This document shows, piece after piece, positions 1 to 8,993 of a stretch of DNA of 64,000 nt (its first letter is position 1; every line of letters begins with the position of its first letter). The stretch covers positions 680,144 through 744,143 of the forward strand of contig NZ_FNAG01000002.1 of the NCBI RefSeq assembly GCF_900101825.1. The letters run 5' to 3'. The stretch comes from Aquimonas voraii (GTDB taxonomy: Bacteria > Pseudomonadota > Gammaproteobacteria > Xanthomonadales > Xanthomonadaceae). Below the pieces are notes generated by a model. That model was not told the DNA's origin, did not search any database, and was given only the letters and a program-made list of their open reading frames with translations. Made by a program: the position numbers and the translations under genes.

Positions 1-69
1 GGCTTGGTGGCCTCGTGAAGCTTCTGTTAGCATCCGCGCCGCCTCACGGTGACCGCGCAGCGCTCGACG

Positions 70-285
70 CAGCGTCCGCGGTTTAAACGGGAAGCCAGTG
101 CGCGGTGTTCGTGCCGCAAGTCTGGAGCTGCCCCCGCAACGGTAGGCGAGCCGGCGTGCGCTCCACGCGCACACCCGGCCCGGGCGAACACCACTGTGCC
201 TTGCGCATGGGAAGGTGCCCGGGTCGAAGGCGCAACCGCACCCACGGTTGCCGCATCGCTCGCGAGCCCGGAGACCGGCCATGGG
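70..285 (+). promoter_or_regulatory. Cobalamin (adenosylcobalamin-type) riboswitch
   Basis: The leader shows the conserved blocks of a B12 riboswitch in order: GTTTAAAC-GGGAA near 81-95, the core CTGCCCCCGCAACGGTA at 128-144, a CACTG...GGGAAGG block near 192-215, and a B12 box GAGCCCGGAGACCGGCC at 264-280. It lies about 150 bases upstream of the btuB start on the same strand. In this family ligand binding represses expression of cobalamin uptake genes, so btuB and probably the following btuM should be repressed when B12 is plentiful. The outer boundaries are approximate and the expression platform (281-431) was not resolved. Confidence 0.93.
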
Positions 286-431
286 GATCATTCCCGGCGC
301 GCGGAGGGCGCAGCCTTGGGGTTCGCGCCCGTGCTCCTGCCGTGCGCCTGCCTTCAGGTCTTCTCCTCTTTCCCGTGCCGGGTGCCCAAGCACCCATCGT
401 CCGCGCGGGTCGGCGCGGACAGGAGACATTG

Positions 432-2270
432 ATGCGCGCTCTCTCCCAACGCCCCGCCGCTCTGGCGGTGGCTCTCGCTGCTGCTTTTCCCTCGCTTGCC
501 TTCGCTCAGCCCGCCGCCAAGGCGCTGGACCGGATCGTGGTCACCGGCAGCCGCACGCCGCAAACCCAGGATGCCGCGCTGGCGTCCATCACGGTGCTGG
601 ACCGCGCCGACATCGAGCGCCTGCAGGCGCAGAGCCTGCTGAGCCTGCTGCGCGGCGTGCCCGGGCTGGCCTTCAGCAACAGCGGTGGCCCTGGCAAGGT
701 CGATGCGCTGTTCATCCGCGGCACCGAAGCGCGCCACGTGCTGCTCTTGATCGACGGCGTGCGCGTGGGTTCCGCGACCAGCGGCACGCCGGCCCTACAG
801 GACCTGCCGCTGGAGCAGATCGAGCGCATCGAAATCGTGCGCGGACCCTTCTCCAGCCTGTATGGCTCCGATGCGGTGGGCGGCGTGATCCAGATCTTCA
901 CCCGCGGCGCCGAGGGCGGGTCGCGCGCCAACGGCTACGTGGGCGTGGGCAGCTACAGCACGGCGCGCGGTAGCGCAGGCCTCGATGCTCGCGGCGAGCG
1001 CGGCTGGTATCGCGTCAATGCCGCGATCGACGAGACCGACGGCTTCAATGCCTGCCGCCGCAGCAGCAGCGGCGGCTGCTTCACCAACGAGCCCGATGCG
1101 GACGGCTACACCAACCGCAGCCTGCAACTCGCCGGCGGCTGGCGTTTCTCGCCGGCGGTGGCGCTGGAACTGCGCGCCCTGCGCGCGGATTTCGAAACGG
1201 AGTCCGACGGCAGCTTCAGCAACGAGATGGAAGGCAGCCAGCAGGTCTATGGGGCCACACTCGACCTGAAGCCGAGCGATCGCCTCGCCCTGGCCCTGCG
1301 CCTGGGCCACAACGCCGATCTGGCCGACAATTTCCTTGAAGGCCGCTATCGCAACAGCTTCGATACGAAGCGCGACAGCGGCGGGCTGCAGGCCGATGCG
1401 AGCCTCGGCAGCGGCCTGCTGAGCGCCGGCTTCGACTGGCACCGTGATGAAGTGGCCAGCACCACCGATTACGTGGTCAAGGCACGGACCCAGAAGGCTG
1501 TGTTCGCGCAGTGGCAGCAGAGCCTGGGTGAGGCCTCGCTGCAGCTGGCGGGCCGACGTGACGATGACAGCCAGTTCGGCAACGAGACCACCGGTAGCCT
1601 GCTCTGGGGCTGGAACTTCCGTGAGGGGCTGCGGCTGACCGCCAGCGCCGGAACGGCCTTCCGCGCGCCCAGCTTCAACGATCTCTACTTCCCTGGCTTC
1701 GGCAATCCCAAGCTCGCGCCCGAGACCTCGGAGAGCCTGGAGCTGGGCCTGCGCGGCAGCCCGGCCTGGGGCAGCTGGGCGGTGGCTCTGTTCCGCACCG
1801 ACGTCGATCAACTCATCGCCTTCGATCCTGTCAAGTTCGTTCCGGTCAACATCAATCGGGCGCGCATCGATGGCCTGGAGCTCAGCACGGACGGCGAGAT
1901 CGCGGCCACCCGGCTGCGCGCCAGTGCCACCGTGCTGGATGCGCGAAATGTCAGCGCCGGTGCGGCGGACGGCAACGCGCTGCCGCGGCGTCCGCCGCGC
2001 TCGGCGCAGGTCGAGGCGGACCGGAGCTACGGCCGCTTCAGCCTCGGTGCCACCGTCTTCGCCGCCAGCGCGCGCTACGACGATCTCGGCAACTTCACCC
2101 GCCTGCCGGGCTACGCCACGTTCGACCTGCGCGTGGGCTGGGCGCTCAGCCCGGACTGGAGCCTGCAGCTGTCGGGCAACAACCTGTTCGACCGCCAGTA
2201 CGAGACCGCGGCCTTCTACAACCAGCCCGGACGCAGCTGGATGCTCGGCCTGCGCTACAGCCCGCGCTGA
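432..2270 (+). CDS. btuB: TonB-dependent vitamin B12 receptor BtuB
   Basis: This is a 612-residue outer-membrane receptor that would import cobalamin using TonB energy. It has a signal peptide ending near AFAQ and a TonB-box-like segment DRIVVTGSRTPQ around residues 33-45. A plug domain follows (residues about 45-155, with SLYGSDAVGGVIQIFTRG), then a 22-strand-type barrel typical of the BtuB family in length. The ATG at 432 is chosen because AGGAG lies at 421-425 and the signal peptide begins there; the frame is open further upstream, but that part overlaps the riboswitch. The cobalamin riboswitch directly upstream supports B12 rather than another siderophore-like ligand. The C-terminus is RYSPR, so the usual terminal aromatic residue sits four positions from the end. 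Confidence 0.93.
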   Translation: MRALSQRPAALAVALAAAFPSLAFAQPAAKALDRIVVTGSRTPQTQDAALASITVLDRADIERLQAQSLLSLLRGVPGLAFSNSGGPGKVDALFIRGTEARHVLLLIDGVRVGSATSGTPALQDLPLEQIERIEIVRGPFSSLYGSDAVGGVIQIFTRGAEGGSRANGYVGVGSYSTARGSAGLDARGERGWYRVNAAIDETDGFNACRRSSSGGCFTNEPDADGYTNRSLQLAGGWRFSPAVALELRALRADFETESDGSFSNEMEGSQQVYGATLDLKPSDRLALALRLGHNADLADNFLEGRYRNSFDTKRDSGGLQADASLGSGLLSAGFDWHRDEVASTTDYVVKARTQKAVFAQWQQSLGEASLQLAGRRDDDSQFGNETTGSLLWGWNFREGLRLTASAGTAFRAPSFNDLYFPGFGNPKLAPETSESLELGLRGSPAWGSWAVALFRTDVDQLIAFDPVKFVPVNINRARIDGLELSTDGEIAATRLRASATVLDARNVSAGAADGNALPRRPPRSAQVEADRSYGRFSLGATVFAASARYDDLGNFTRLPGYATFDLRVGWALSPDWSLQLSGNNLFDRQYETAAFYNQPGRSWMLGLRYSPR

Positions 2271-2284
2271 GTCGCGGCCTGCCC

Positions 2285-2316
2285 GCAGCGGCGGCGCTCG
2301 CGGACGCCGCCGCTGC
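2285..2316 (+). other. Perfect 12-bp hairpin between btuB and btuM
   Basis: GCAGCGGCGGCG at 2285-2296 and CGCCGCCGCTGC at 2305-2316 pair perfectly around an 8-base loop. No T-run follows, so it is not a canonical intrinsic terminator. It could stabilise the btuB mRNA end or reduce read-through into btuM. The stem is visible; its function is inference. Confidence 0.5.
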
Positions 2317-2347
2317 ATCTCGATCCCTCGTGACCCGGGAGTCCCCC

Positions 2348-2920
2348 ATGCACTTGAACCTGTCCCAACGTTCCCCGCTTCTGACTGTCGCCGCGCTGGG
2401 CCTGTGGATGCTGCTCACCCGTCTGCCCGAGGCCAGCCAGTGGCTGCACCTGCGCGACGCCTCGCTGGCGGTGTTCTTCCTCGGCGGCCTGCTGCTGCGC
2501 AGCCCGCTGGCCTTTGCCGGTTTCGTCGCGCTCGCCTTCGGCATCGATGCCGTGGTGTTCGCACGCACCGACATGCTGCATCTCTGCCTGAGCCCGGCCT
2601 ACGGCTTCCTGATTCCGGCCTACGGCGCGCTGTGGTTCACCGGCCGCTGGCTGGCGCCGGGCACGCGCATGGATACGCGAGGACTGGTGCTGACAGGCGC
2701 TGCGGGTTGCGCCGCCACCGTGGTTTCGTTCGCGATTTCGAACGGCGCCTTCTATCTGCTGAGCGGCCTGTTCGTCGATGTCAGCGTCTCCGGATTCGCG
2801 GAGCAGTTCATGCGCCATGCGCCGGGCTTTGTGCTGACTGGATGGGCGTGGATTGCAGTCGGCCTTTGCCTGATTCGGTTGTCGAGGCGCGAGTCGCAGA
2901 CCGCGGCGGCGCAGGCCTGA
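2348..2920 (+). CDS. btuM: BtuM-type solitary cobalamin transporter
   Basis: This is a 190-residue integral membrane protein with about six hydrophobic segments. It is likely an inner-membrane B12 transporter of the BtuM family, which are ECF S-component relatives that work without an energising module. It follows btuB by 77 bases under the same riboswitch. A cysteine at residue 80 (TDMLHLCLSPAYG) coincides with the position reported, as I recall it, for the cobalt-coordinating, decyanating Cys80 of Thiobacillus denitrificans BtuM. The ATG at 2348 is preferred over an upstream GTG at 2330 because the family starts there and the Cys80 numbering then fits. No BtuC, BtuD or BtuF homologue is in the window. 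Confidence rests on context plus this cysteine. Confidence 0.8.
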   Translation: MHLNLSQRSPLLTVAALGLWMLLTRLPEASQWLHLRDASLAVFFLGGLLLRSPLAFAGFVALAFGIDAVVFARTDMLHLCLSPAYGFLIPAYGALWFTGRWLAPGTRMDTRGLVLTGAAGCAATVVSFAISNGAFYLLSGLFVDVSVSGFAEQFMRHAPGFVLTGWAWIAVGLCLIRLSRRESQTAAAQA

Positions 2921-2991
2921 GCACGCGCAGCCGCCTCCCCTCGGTCTTGAGGTCGGTCGTGCCCTCCGGGGCCATGGAATGGACAGGTCGA

Positions 2992-4008
2992 TCAGTCCGG
3001 AGCCAGTTCACCCCTGTATGCCGCTTCCGTGCCCGCGATCATGCTCGCCAGCGTCAGCCGCTGGCGAGCCGCCTCGAAGGCCGGCAGGCAGGCAGCACGC
3101 CAGCCCGCTGGATCTCTTGACCAGGCCAGCATTCTGGCGGCCATCCCGGACGGCGCTTCCGGCAACCACAGCGGTTCCGGCAGAACATCCGGCACCATGC
3201 CCACCGGAGTTGCCAGTACCGGGCATTCGGCCAACAGGGCTTCAGCAAGCGTGTAGGGCCCACCCTCATGGCGCGAGCTGATCACGAGCCCGTCGCAGGC
3301 CGAGAGCAGTTCGGCGACATCGGCTCGCGCGCCCAGGAACGACACGCGGCCCTTGCCTGATCCCGCCAGGGCCTGGAGTGGGCCGAGCTCCGGGCCCCCT
3401 CCGACCAGAGCTATTTGCACATCGGCCTCGTGGGCGGCCGCGATGAGTCTGTCGAAGCCCTTGGCGGGCACCAGTCTGCCGATCGCAAGCAGGATCGGCT
3501 GATCGACGGAAAGCCCGCACTGCCGAGCCAGCCAGCCTCTGTCGCGCACGACGTGCGGCGCGGGTGGGACAATGCCGTTCAACACCACTGAAACCTTGGG
3601 GGCCTCGACGCATGCGCGCAGGCGTTGGCTCACAACAATGACTTCGTCATAGCGGCGAAACGCGCGTGTGTCCTTTTTCTCGTTGTGCAGGGTGGCAACC
3701 CAGCGCCTCGAATCCACCCGTGCGCGCAGCGCTGCGACCAACTGCGCTGCCTTGTTGGCGTGGGCGTGGACGACATCCCAGTCGCCGGTCAGTGCGCGCG
3801 CCAGATCGCCCCGCAGGCCCGGCCACCAGCGCGGACGCTTGAAGTTCACGGCGATGCCGGCTACGGATCCCGGCCTGCGGAGGACCAGGCTTTGCGGGGC
3901 GACAAGCGTGACCGCATGGCCGGCGCTCACCAGGCCTGCAGCCAGTTCGAGTACATGCTTCTCGAGGCCGCCTTCTCCATCACTTGCGCATACCAGCGCG
4001 ATCTTCAT
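2992..4008 (-). CDS. GT4-family glycosyltransferase
   Basis: This 338-residue cytoplasmic enzyme would transfer a sugar from a nucleotide donor to a lipid or polysaccharide acceptor. It has the GT-B fold pattern: an N-terminal acceptor half opening with MKIALVCASDGEGGLEKHVL, and a C-terminal donor half with LLAIGRLVPAKGFDRLI and the E-x7-E motif EGGPYTLAE near residue 250. The length fits group-1 glycosyltransferases. It is convergent with btuM and stands alone, so the acceptor cannot be deduced. A role in LPS or exopolysaccharide assembly is likely by family; an O-antigen-ligase-like gene lies about 7 kb away but is not linked to it. Confidence 0.85.
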   Translation of the reverse strand: MKIALVCASDGEGGLEKHVLELAAGLVSAGHAVTLVAPQSLVLRRPGSVAGIAVNFKRPRWWPGLRGDLARALTGDWDVVHAHANKAAQLVAALRARVDSRRWVATLHNEKKDTRAFRRYDEVIVVSQRLRACVEAPKVSVVLNGIVPPAPHVVRDRGWLARQCGLSVDQPILLAIGRLVPAKGFDRLIAAAHEADVQIALVGGGPELGPLQALAGSGKGRVSFLGARADVAELLSACDGLVISSRHEGGPYTLAEALLAECPVLATPVGMVPDVLPEPLWLPEAPSGMAARMLAWSRDPAGWRAACLPAFEAARQRLTLASMIAGTEAAYRGELAPD

Positions 4009-4436
4009 TCGATGGTTCCTGCTTCTATCCAGTGGGGCAGTGAGCCGGGGCCGGAAGGTCGATTCGCCGGCGTCGAGCCGGTGGGACCCTTCGGTCGACT
4101 TGGCATTATCCGTCTTGCCGACGGGGGGCTCCCCGGCTTGCCCGGACAGCGCTTCGATACTTCTGGGCAGCGACCGCGGGATCTGCCCTGCGGATCCATC
4201 GGTGGGCGCCGACGCTGGATGGCGAGCCGGGGAGCATGCTAGCGCTCCACATTCTCTTCACACGGCTCGCGGCCTCGCGTGTTTGATCCACGCGGGGAGA
4301 AGCGATCGGCGTGGACCGCATCGACGCGCCCGGATCAGGCCCATCGCCCGCGGCTGCTTGCCCTGCTCCGAATTCGCAGGCGGGCGATGTCTCCGCGAAG
4401 CTTGCGCGTTCACGCGCGCGCCGCCATCCTGCGTTG
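4009..4436. other. 428-bp divergent intergenic region, no supported gene
   Basis: This gap lies between the divergently oriented glycosyltransferase and tldD. Open frames here are weak in both directions, with arginine- and proline-rich translations typical of non-coding high-GC DNA. It should hold the promoters for both flanking genes, but I found no convincing -35/-10 pair. A TAGCAT hexamer on the minus strand near 4240 is the only weak -10 candidate. Confidence 0.5.
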
Positions 4437-5882
4437 ATGACCAACGCACTCGCACTCGCTGAATCCCGCCTGCTGGCCCCTGCCGGCATCGAAGCCCAGC
4501 AGCTGGAACACGTCTTCGCCCGCCTCATGAGCCCGGGCATCGATTTCGCTGACCTGTATTTCCAGAACAGCCGCCACGAGAGCTGGGTCCTGGAGGATGG
4601 CATCGTCAAGGAAGGTGCCCACAGCATCGAACAGGGCGTGGGCCTGCGCGCCATCAGCGGTGAGAAGACCGGCTTCGCCTACTCCGACGAGATCAGGCTG
4701 CCTTCGCTGCTGGAGGCCGCGGGTGCGGCCCGCGCCATCGCCCGCGCGGGGCAGGAGGGCACCGCGCGTCCGCTCACCCAGCATCACGGCCGCAGCCTGT
4801 ACGCGCCGGTCGACCCGATCGACAGCCTCGACAGCGAGTCGAAGGTGCGCCTGCTGAGAGAGGTCGACGCCTTCGTCCGCAGCGCCGATGCTCGGGTGCG
4901 CCAGGTGATCGTGAGCCTGGTCGGCGTGGTCGACACCGTGCTGGTCGCGCGCTCGGACGGCATCCTCGCCGGCGACGTGCGTCCGCTGGTGCGCTGCAAT
5001 GTGCAGGTGATCGTCGAGCACAACGGTCGCCGTGAGCAGGGCTATGCCGGTGGCGGCGGTCGTGTCAGCTACCCCGAACTGCTGCAGAGCGGCCGCGCGC
5101 TGGACTTTGCCCGCGAAGCCCTGCGCCAGGCGCTGGTCAATCTCGAAGCGATCGATGCGCCGGCCGGCAGCATGCCGGTGGTGCTCGGTCCCGGCTGGCC
5201 GGGCGTGCTGCTGCACGAGGCCGTGGGCCATGGGCTGGAGGGCGATTTCAACCGCAAGGGCACCAGCACCTACGCCGGCCGCATGGGCGAGCAGGTGGCA
5301 TCGAGTCTGTGCACGATCGTCGATGACGGCACCCTCGACGGCCGTCGCGGCTCGCTCAACGTTGACGACGAGGGCTGCGCCACCCAGTGCACCACCCTGA
5401 TCGAGAACGGCCGTCTGGTCGGCTACATGCAGGACAGCCTCAATGCACGTCTGATGGGCGTGGCGCCCACCGGCAACGGCCGCCGCGAGAGCTTCGCCCA
5501 CCTGCCGATGCCGCGCATGACCAACACCTACATGCGCGCGGGCGAGAGCGACCCGGAAGAGATCATCCGCTCGGTCAAGCGCGGCCTGTATGCGCCGAAC
5601 TTCGGCGGCGGCCAGGTCGACATCACCTCGGGCAAGTTCGTGTTCTCGGCCAGCGAGGCCTACCTGATCGAGGACGGCCGCATCACCGCGCCGGTCAAGG
5701 GTGCCACCCTGATCGGCAATGGTCCGGAGGCGATGAGCCGGGTCAGCATGGTCGGCAACGACCTGAAGCTCGATGCTGGCGTCGGCATCTGCGGCAAGGA
5801 CGGCCAGAGCGTGCCGGTCGGCGTCGGCCAGCCCACGCTGAAGATCGAGTCGATGACTGTCGGCGGCACGCGCGCCGGCTGA
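4437..5882 (+). CDS. tldD: Metalloprotease TldD
   Basis: This 481-residue cytoplasmic zinc metallopeptidase subunit normally acts with TldE/PmbA to degrade unfolded peptides and process modified peptides or antitoxins such as CcdA. The [12 protein letters not shown] motif near residue 260 supplies the HExxxH zinc site. The C-terminal [20 protein letters not shown] block is typical of TldD and the length matches. The ATG at 4437 gives the family start [17 protein letters not shown]; the frame stays open upstream to 4311, but that part looks like non-coding sequence. No Shine-Dalgarno sequence is obvious. The partner pmbA/tldE is not in this window. Confidence 0.95.
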   Translation: MTNALALAESRLLAPAGIEAQQLEHVFARLMSPGIDFADLYFQNSRHESWVLEDGIVKEGAHSIEQGVGLRAISGEKTGFAYSDEIRLPSLLEAAGAARAIARAGQEGTARPLTQHHGRSLYAPVDPIDSLDSESKVRLLREVDAFVRSADARVRQVIVSLVGVVDTVLVARSDGILAGDVRPLVRCNVQVIVEHNGRREQGYAGGGGRVSYPELLQSGRALDFAREALRQALVNLEAIDAPAGSMPVVLGPGWPGVLLHEAVGHGLEGDFNRKGTSTYAGRMGEQVASSLCTIVDDGTLDGRRGSLNVDDEGCATQCTTLIENGRLVGYMQDSLNARLMGVAPTGNGRRESFAHLPMPRMTNTYMRAGESDPEEIIRSVKRGLYAPNFGGGQVDITSGKFVFSASEAYLIEDGRITAPVKGATLIGNGPEAMSRVSMVGNDLKLDAGVGICGKDGQSVPVGVGQPTLKIESMTVGGTRAG

Positions 5883-5914
5883 AGCGCCGGAGTGATACGG
5901 CCCGGCGGCGCTTT
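5882..5914 (+). terminator. Probable intrinsic terminator after tldD
   Basis: AAGCGCCG at 5882-5889 pairs with CGGCGCTT at 5906-5913 around a 16-base loop, with only TTT at the end of the stem. It begins inside the tldD stop codon. The U-tract is short, so strength is uncertain. Confidence 0.45.
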
Positions 5915-5962
5915 GCGTAAAGTGGCGATCCTCACTCGCCACGCGCGCCGCGCCGACCTCGC

Positions 5963-6553
5963 ATGAGCACCGAGACACGCACCGATGAGCCCTCCAGCGG
6001 CACCGAGCGCAATGCATTCGATGCCTTCCAGTCGGTGCCCGAGCGCAACACGGCGGACGTGATCCTGCGCACCGCGCAGCAGCATCATGTGCAGCTCTCG
6101 ACCATGGCCGACATGAAGGCCAACATCCTGCTGACGGTGTCTTCGATCGTCTTGACGCTCAGCGTCTCGCGGCTCAGCGACCCGGAGCTGCGCCTGGCCA
6201 TGGCCGTGCTCGCCGGCTTCACCCTGTTCGCGCTGTTCCTGGCCGTGCTGGCGGTGCTGCCCAAGTACCGGCCGATCCGCCTGAAGGACCCCGAAGCGCC
6301 GCTGCCGCCGGGCTTCAACCTGCTGTTCTTCGGGCATTTCGCCGAGCTCTCGCGCGAACGCTTCGAGCGCGAGATCGCCAGCCACATGCAGGGGCAGGGC
6401 AACATCTACCGGACCATGGCGCGCGACTTGTACGGACTGGGCTTCTACCTCTCGCGCTTCAAGTACCGCTACCTGCGCCTGTCCTACCTGTTCTTCCTGA
6501 GTGGATTCGTGCTTTCCAGCCTGATCCAGGGCGTGCAGCTGCTGCGCCATTGA
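5963..6553 (+). CDS. Orphan Pycsar-effector-like membrane protein (DUF5706/PycTM)
   Basis: This 196-residue protein has an acidic N-terminal tail, then MADMKANILLTVSSIVLTLS (about residues 48-67) as a first membrane segment. A second follows (about 76-96: MAVLAGFTLFALFLAVLAVL), then a helical linker with FGHFAELSRERFEREI, and a last hydrophobic segment near the C-terminus (LSYLFFLSGFVLSSLI). The D-x-K-A-x-I-L helix plus paired membrane segments and the Y-R-T-M-A-R-D-L-Y linker resemble the DUF5706 domain, described as the transmembrane effector of Pycsar anti-phage systems. No pyrimidine cyclase lies next to it. It may be a housekeeping paralogue or a stand-alone effector. Assignment is by eye, without a profile search. 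Confidence 0.7.
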   Translation: MSTETRTDEPSSGTERNAFDAFQSVPERNTADVILRTAQQHHVQLSTMADMKANILLTVSSIVLTLSVSRLSDPELRLAMAVLAGFTLFALFLAVLAVLPKYRPIRLKDPEAPLPPGFNLLFFGHFAELSRERFEREIASHMQGQGNIYRTMARDLYGLGFYLSRFKYRYLRLSYLFFLSGFVLSSLIQGVQLLRH

Positions 6554-6562
6554 GGGCGCGCC

Positions 6563-7396
6563 TCAGGACTGCTGCGGCGCCAGAACCTCGCGATAGGCGC
6601 AGACCAGGCAGGCGTGCAGCATCGGGCCGCCCAGTGCTGCGGTCAGAAGCCCAGCGAGGGTGCCGATCAAGGACGCCGCCGCGCTGCCGGTCACGATCGC
6701 GAGGGTAAGCGGCACGGCCAGCGCGGCCGTCGCGGCGACGCCGTAGATCGTGAGCGGTATCGACAGGAACACCAGCAGCCGCCACCACTGGCCTTCGGCG
6801 ATCCGGCGACTACGCTGCAGGCCGCGCAGCGGGCCCAGTCCGTCGACAGCCGCGGCATAGGGAAGGAATACCAGCCGCACCGCGATCCAGGCGATGGGCA
6901 GCAGCACCAGGGTGCTGCCGGCCACGCTCAGCGCCAGCATCGGCAGCAGGTCCATGCCCTGCAGTCCCAGCCAGGCATTGAAGCCGAGCAGGGGCAACAG
7001 CGGCAGGCCGCACAGCAGCAGATAGAGCACGGTCGAGAGCAGCAGCACGGGCAGCCTGAGCGTCGACCGCAGCAGCGCATTCGCGAACCCGAGGGGCTCT
7101 TCGCGCAGGCTTCGATCCAGCAGCAGGCACTGCGCGCCCGCCGACCACAGCGTGACGAGCGCGCTGAAGCCCCACCACAGCCAGGTCTCCCTCTGCAGCA
7201 GCTTCTCGACCACAGCGAGGCTGATGACCTCCGGATCCGCCAGCAGCTCGGCCAGGCCGGGCAGGGTGATCATCCGATGCAGCGAGGGCAGGGCGGCGAG
7301 CAGCGCCAACGGTGCCGTCCACGGCAGGGCGCTCCACCACAGGCGGAAGCTGCGGTCGAGCAGGTGCGAAAGGGTGTCGATGCGGGGCGCGCTCAT
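6563..7396 (-). CDS. Integral membrane protein of unknown function
   Basis: This is a 277-residue protein with about six long hydrophobic segments (for example [20 protein letters not shown]). An internal [20 protein letters not shown] pattern resembles the YciC/glycerophosphodiester-phosphodiesterase membrane-domain superfamily, in which L-x-R-S-x-x-L-x-x-G-x-x-W-R repeats link helices. The ATG at 7396 is 36 bases from the divergent prmC start, so the two genes share a short promoter region. The frame stays open upstream into prmC, but that part is antisense to prmC and is not counted. Function is unknown; membrane lipid or envelope homeostasis is only a family-level guess. Confidence 0.75.
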   Translation of the reverse strand: MSAPRIDTLSHLLDRSFRLWWSALPWTAPLALLAALPSLHRMITLPGLAELLADPEVISLAVVEKLLQRETWLWWGFSALVTLWSAGAQCLLLDRSLREEPLGFANALLRSTLRLPVLLLSTVLYLLLCGLPLLPLLGFNAWLGLQGMDLLPMLALSVAGSTLVLLPIAWIAVRLVFLPYAAAVDGLGPLRGLQRSRRIAEGQWWRLLVFLSIPLTIYGVAATAALAVPLTLAIVTGSAAASLIGTLAGLLTAALGGPMLHACLVCAYREVLAPQQS

Positions 7397-7432
7397 GCGC
7401 GGATGATGCCCCAGCTCTGCGACACTGCACGC

Positions 7433-8305
7433 ATGAGCAGCGATGCATCCAAGGCGCCCGCGGGCGCAGTCGACGTGCGCAGCCTGCTGCGCGAGGCGAG
7501 ACAGCAACTGTCGGGCGAGGAAGCCGCGCGCGAGGCTGAGCTGCTGCTGATGCACGCGATAGGAGTGTCCCGCGCCTGGTTGTTCGCGCATTCGGAGGAT
7601 GTCGTCGCCGAGGCCCAGGTGCTGCAATATCGCGCTCTGGTGAGGCAGCGCGCGCAGGGGCAGCCGGTGGCCTACCTGCTGGGTCAGCGCGAGTTCTTCG
7701 GCCTGAGCCTGCGGGTCAGCCCTGCCACCCTGATTCCCCGATCGGAGACCGAGCTGCTGGTTGAGCTGGCCCTGCAGCGCCTGCCGCGTCGCGCGGGCCT
7801 GCGGGTGCTGGATCTTGGCACCGGCAGTGGCGCGATCGCACTGGCCGTGGCGCAGGCCCGACCCGAGCTTGAGGTCTGCGCCAGCGATGCCAGCAGCGAG
7901 GCGCTCGCGGTGGCGCGGACGAATGCCGATGCCCTCGGTCTTGCGCGGGTGCGTTTTGCGCAGGGCAGCTGGTGGGCGCCGTGGGCGGGTCAGCGCTTCG
8001 ACCTCGTCCTCAGCAACCCGCCCTATATCGAGGACGCCGATCCGCACCTCGACCAGGGCGACCTGCGCTTCGAGCCGCGCAGCGCACTGGCCTCGGGGGA
8101 GGATGGTTTCGACGACATCCGCAACATCATCGCCGGCGCCAGCGCCCACCTTAGGGACGGCGGCTGGCTGCTGTTCGAGCATGGCCATGCGCAGGGCGAG
8201 GGCGCTCGCGCACTGCTGCAGGCGGCGGGATTCAGCGATGTGGCGACCTGGCAGGATCTTGAAGCGCGCGATCGCGTGTCCGGTGGGCGCTGGCTGCAGG
8301 CCTGA
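7433..8305 (+). CDS. prmC: Release factor glutamine methyltransferase PrmC
   Basis: This 290-residue cytoplasmic SAM-dependent enzyme methylates the GGQ glutamine of peptide release factors RF1 and RF2. It has an N-terminal helical domain with EAARREAELLL-like spacing, the SAM loop [15 protein letters not shown] near residue 125, and the catalytic NPPY motif ([16 protein letters not shown] near residue 190), followed by [16 protein letters not shown]. Length matches the family. The ATG at 7433 gives the canonical start. prfA is not adjacent here, although prfA-prmC is common in other proteobacteria. Confidence 0.95.
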   Translation: MSSDASKAPAGAVDVRSLLREARQQLSGEEAAREAELLLMHAIGVSRAWLFAHSEDVVAEAQVLQYRALVRQRAQGQPVAYLLGQREFFGLSLRVSPATLIPRSETELLVELALQRLPRRAGLRVLDLGTGSGAIALAVAQARPELEVCASDASSEALAVARTNADALGLARVRFAQGSWWAPWAGQRFDLVLSNPPYIEDADPHLDQGDLRFEPRSALASGEDGFDDIRNIIAGASAHLRDGGWLLFEHGHAQGEGARALLQAAGFSDVATWQDLEARDRVSGGRWLQA

Positions 8306-8342
8306 GCGCCGCCGCCTTCACTTGAGCGCGACAATTAAGAGA

Positions 8343-8371
8343 TTGCAATTGAATTGTGTGCAATTCAATAT
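8343..8371 (+). promoter_or_regulatory. ohr promoter overlapped by an OhrR operator
   Basis: TTGCAA at 8343-8348 and CAATAT at 8366-8371, separated by 17 bases, form a plausible sigma-70 promoter. Between and over them lies TTGAATTGTGTGCAATTCAA (8349-8368), an inverted repeat with 8-base arms around TGTG. AT-rich CAATT/AATTG palindromes are the known type of OhrR-binding site. Repressor binding here would block RNA polymerase until organic peroxide oxidises OhrR. The ohrR gene lies downstream at 10096. Confidence 0.8.
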
Positions 8372-8400
8372 GGCGCTCCCACCACCGCAGGAGACTCCGC

Positions 8401-8817
8401 ATGACCCCGATGTACACCGCACGCGCCACCGCTGTGGGCGGCCGCGAAGGCCGCGTCAGCTCGGACGATGGCTTCATCGACCAGCAGCTGCAGCTGCCGC
8501 CCGGACTCGGCGGCAAGGGCGGCGCCACCAACCCTGAGCAGCTGTTCGCCGCCGGCTATGCGGCCTGTTTCGAGGGTGCCCTGCGTCTCGTCGCGCGCAC
8601 CCGCGGCATCGCCATCAGCAGCGCCAAGATCGAGGCCGAGGTGGATATCGGCAAGGACGAAACCAGCTTCGGTCTGGCGGTGCGCCTGCACGCCCAGGTG
8701 GGTGGTGTCGATGGCGCGACCGCGCAAGCGCTGGCCGACGGTGCGCACGAGGTCTGCCCGTACTCCAAGGCGACCCGCGGCAACATCCCGGTCACGGTGC
8801 GCGGCAGCGCGGCCTGA
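8401..8817 (+). CDS. ohr: Organic hydroperoxide resistance protein Ohr
   Basis: This 138-residue OsmC-fold thiol peroxidase reduces organic hydroperoxides to alcohols using lipoyl-linked reductants. The two catalytic cysteines are visible at residues 56 (YAACFEGAL) and 119 (EVCPYSKATRGNIPV), with the conserved arginine at 18 and glutamate at 46 of the active-site network. The start at 8401 follows AGGAGACTCCGC, a good ribosome site. It heads a cluster with an ene-reductase and ohrR and lies directly behind an OhrR-type operator, so induction by organic peroxides is expected. Confidence 0.96.
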   Translation: MTPMYTARATAVGGREGRVSSDDGFIDQQLQLPPGLGGKGGATNPEQLFAAGYAACFEGALRLVARTRGIAISSAKIEAEVDIGKDETSFGLAVRLHAQVGGVDGATAQALADGAHEVCPYSKATRGNIPVTVRGSAA

Positions 8818-8993
8818 GTCCCGCAATGCGATCGGGGCTGCGCATCGCGCATGAGCCCAGCCGCAGCGAACCCGGCGACGGGACCGCTGAGGCAGGGTTG
8901 CCGGCGGGACTCCCTCCACTGAGCACGTGACGCTCACCCGCAGCTCGGCACCCTGCGCGCCCCGCGCACGACACGTACTTTCCAAGGACATCC

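Noticed and set aside
105..431. An N-terminal extension of BtuB starting at 105
   Set aside because: The extension overlaps the riboswitch core and B12 box, and the signal peptide and ribosome site place the start at 432.
4311..4436. A 42-residue N-terminal extension of TldD
   Set aside because: The extension is Pro/Ala/Arg-rich and has no family similarity; the family start coincides with ATG 4437.
5963..8305. A complete Pycsar defence system
   Set aside because: No pyrimidine nucleotide cyclase or other defence gene lies in this stretch; neighbours are housekeeping genes.
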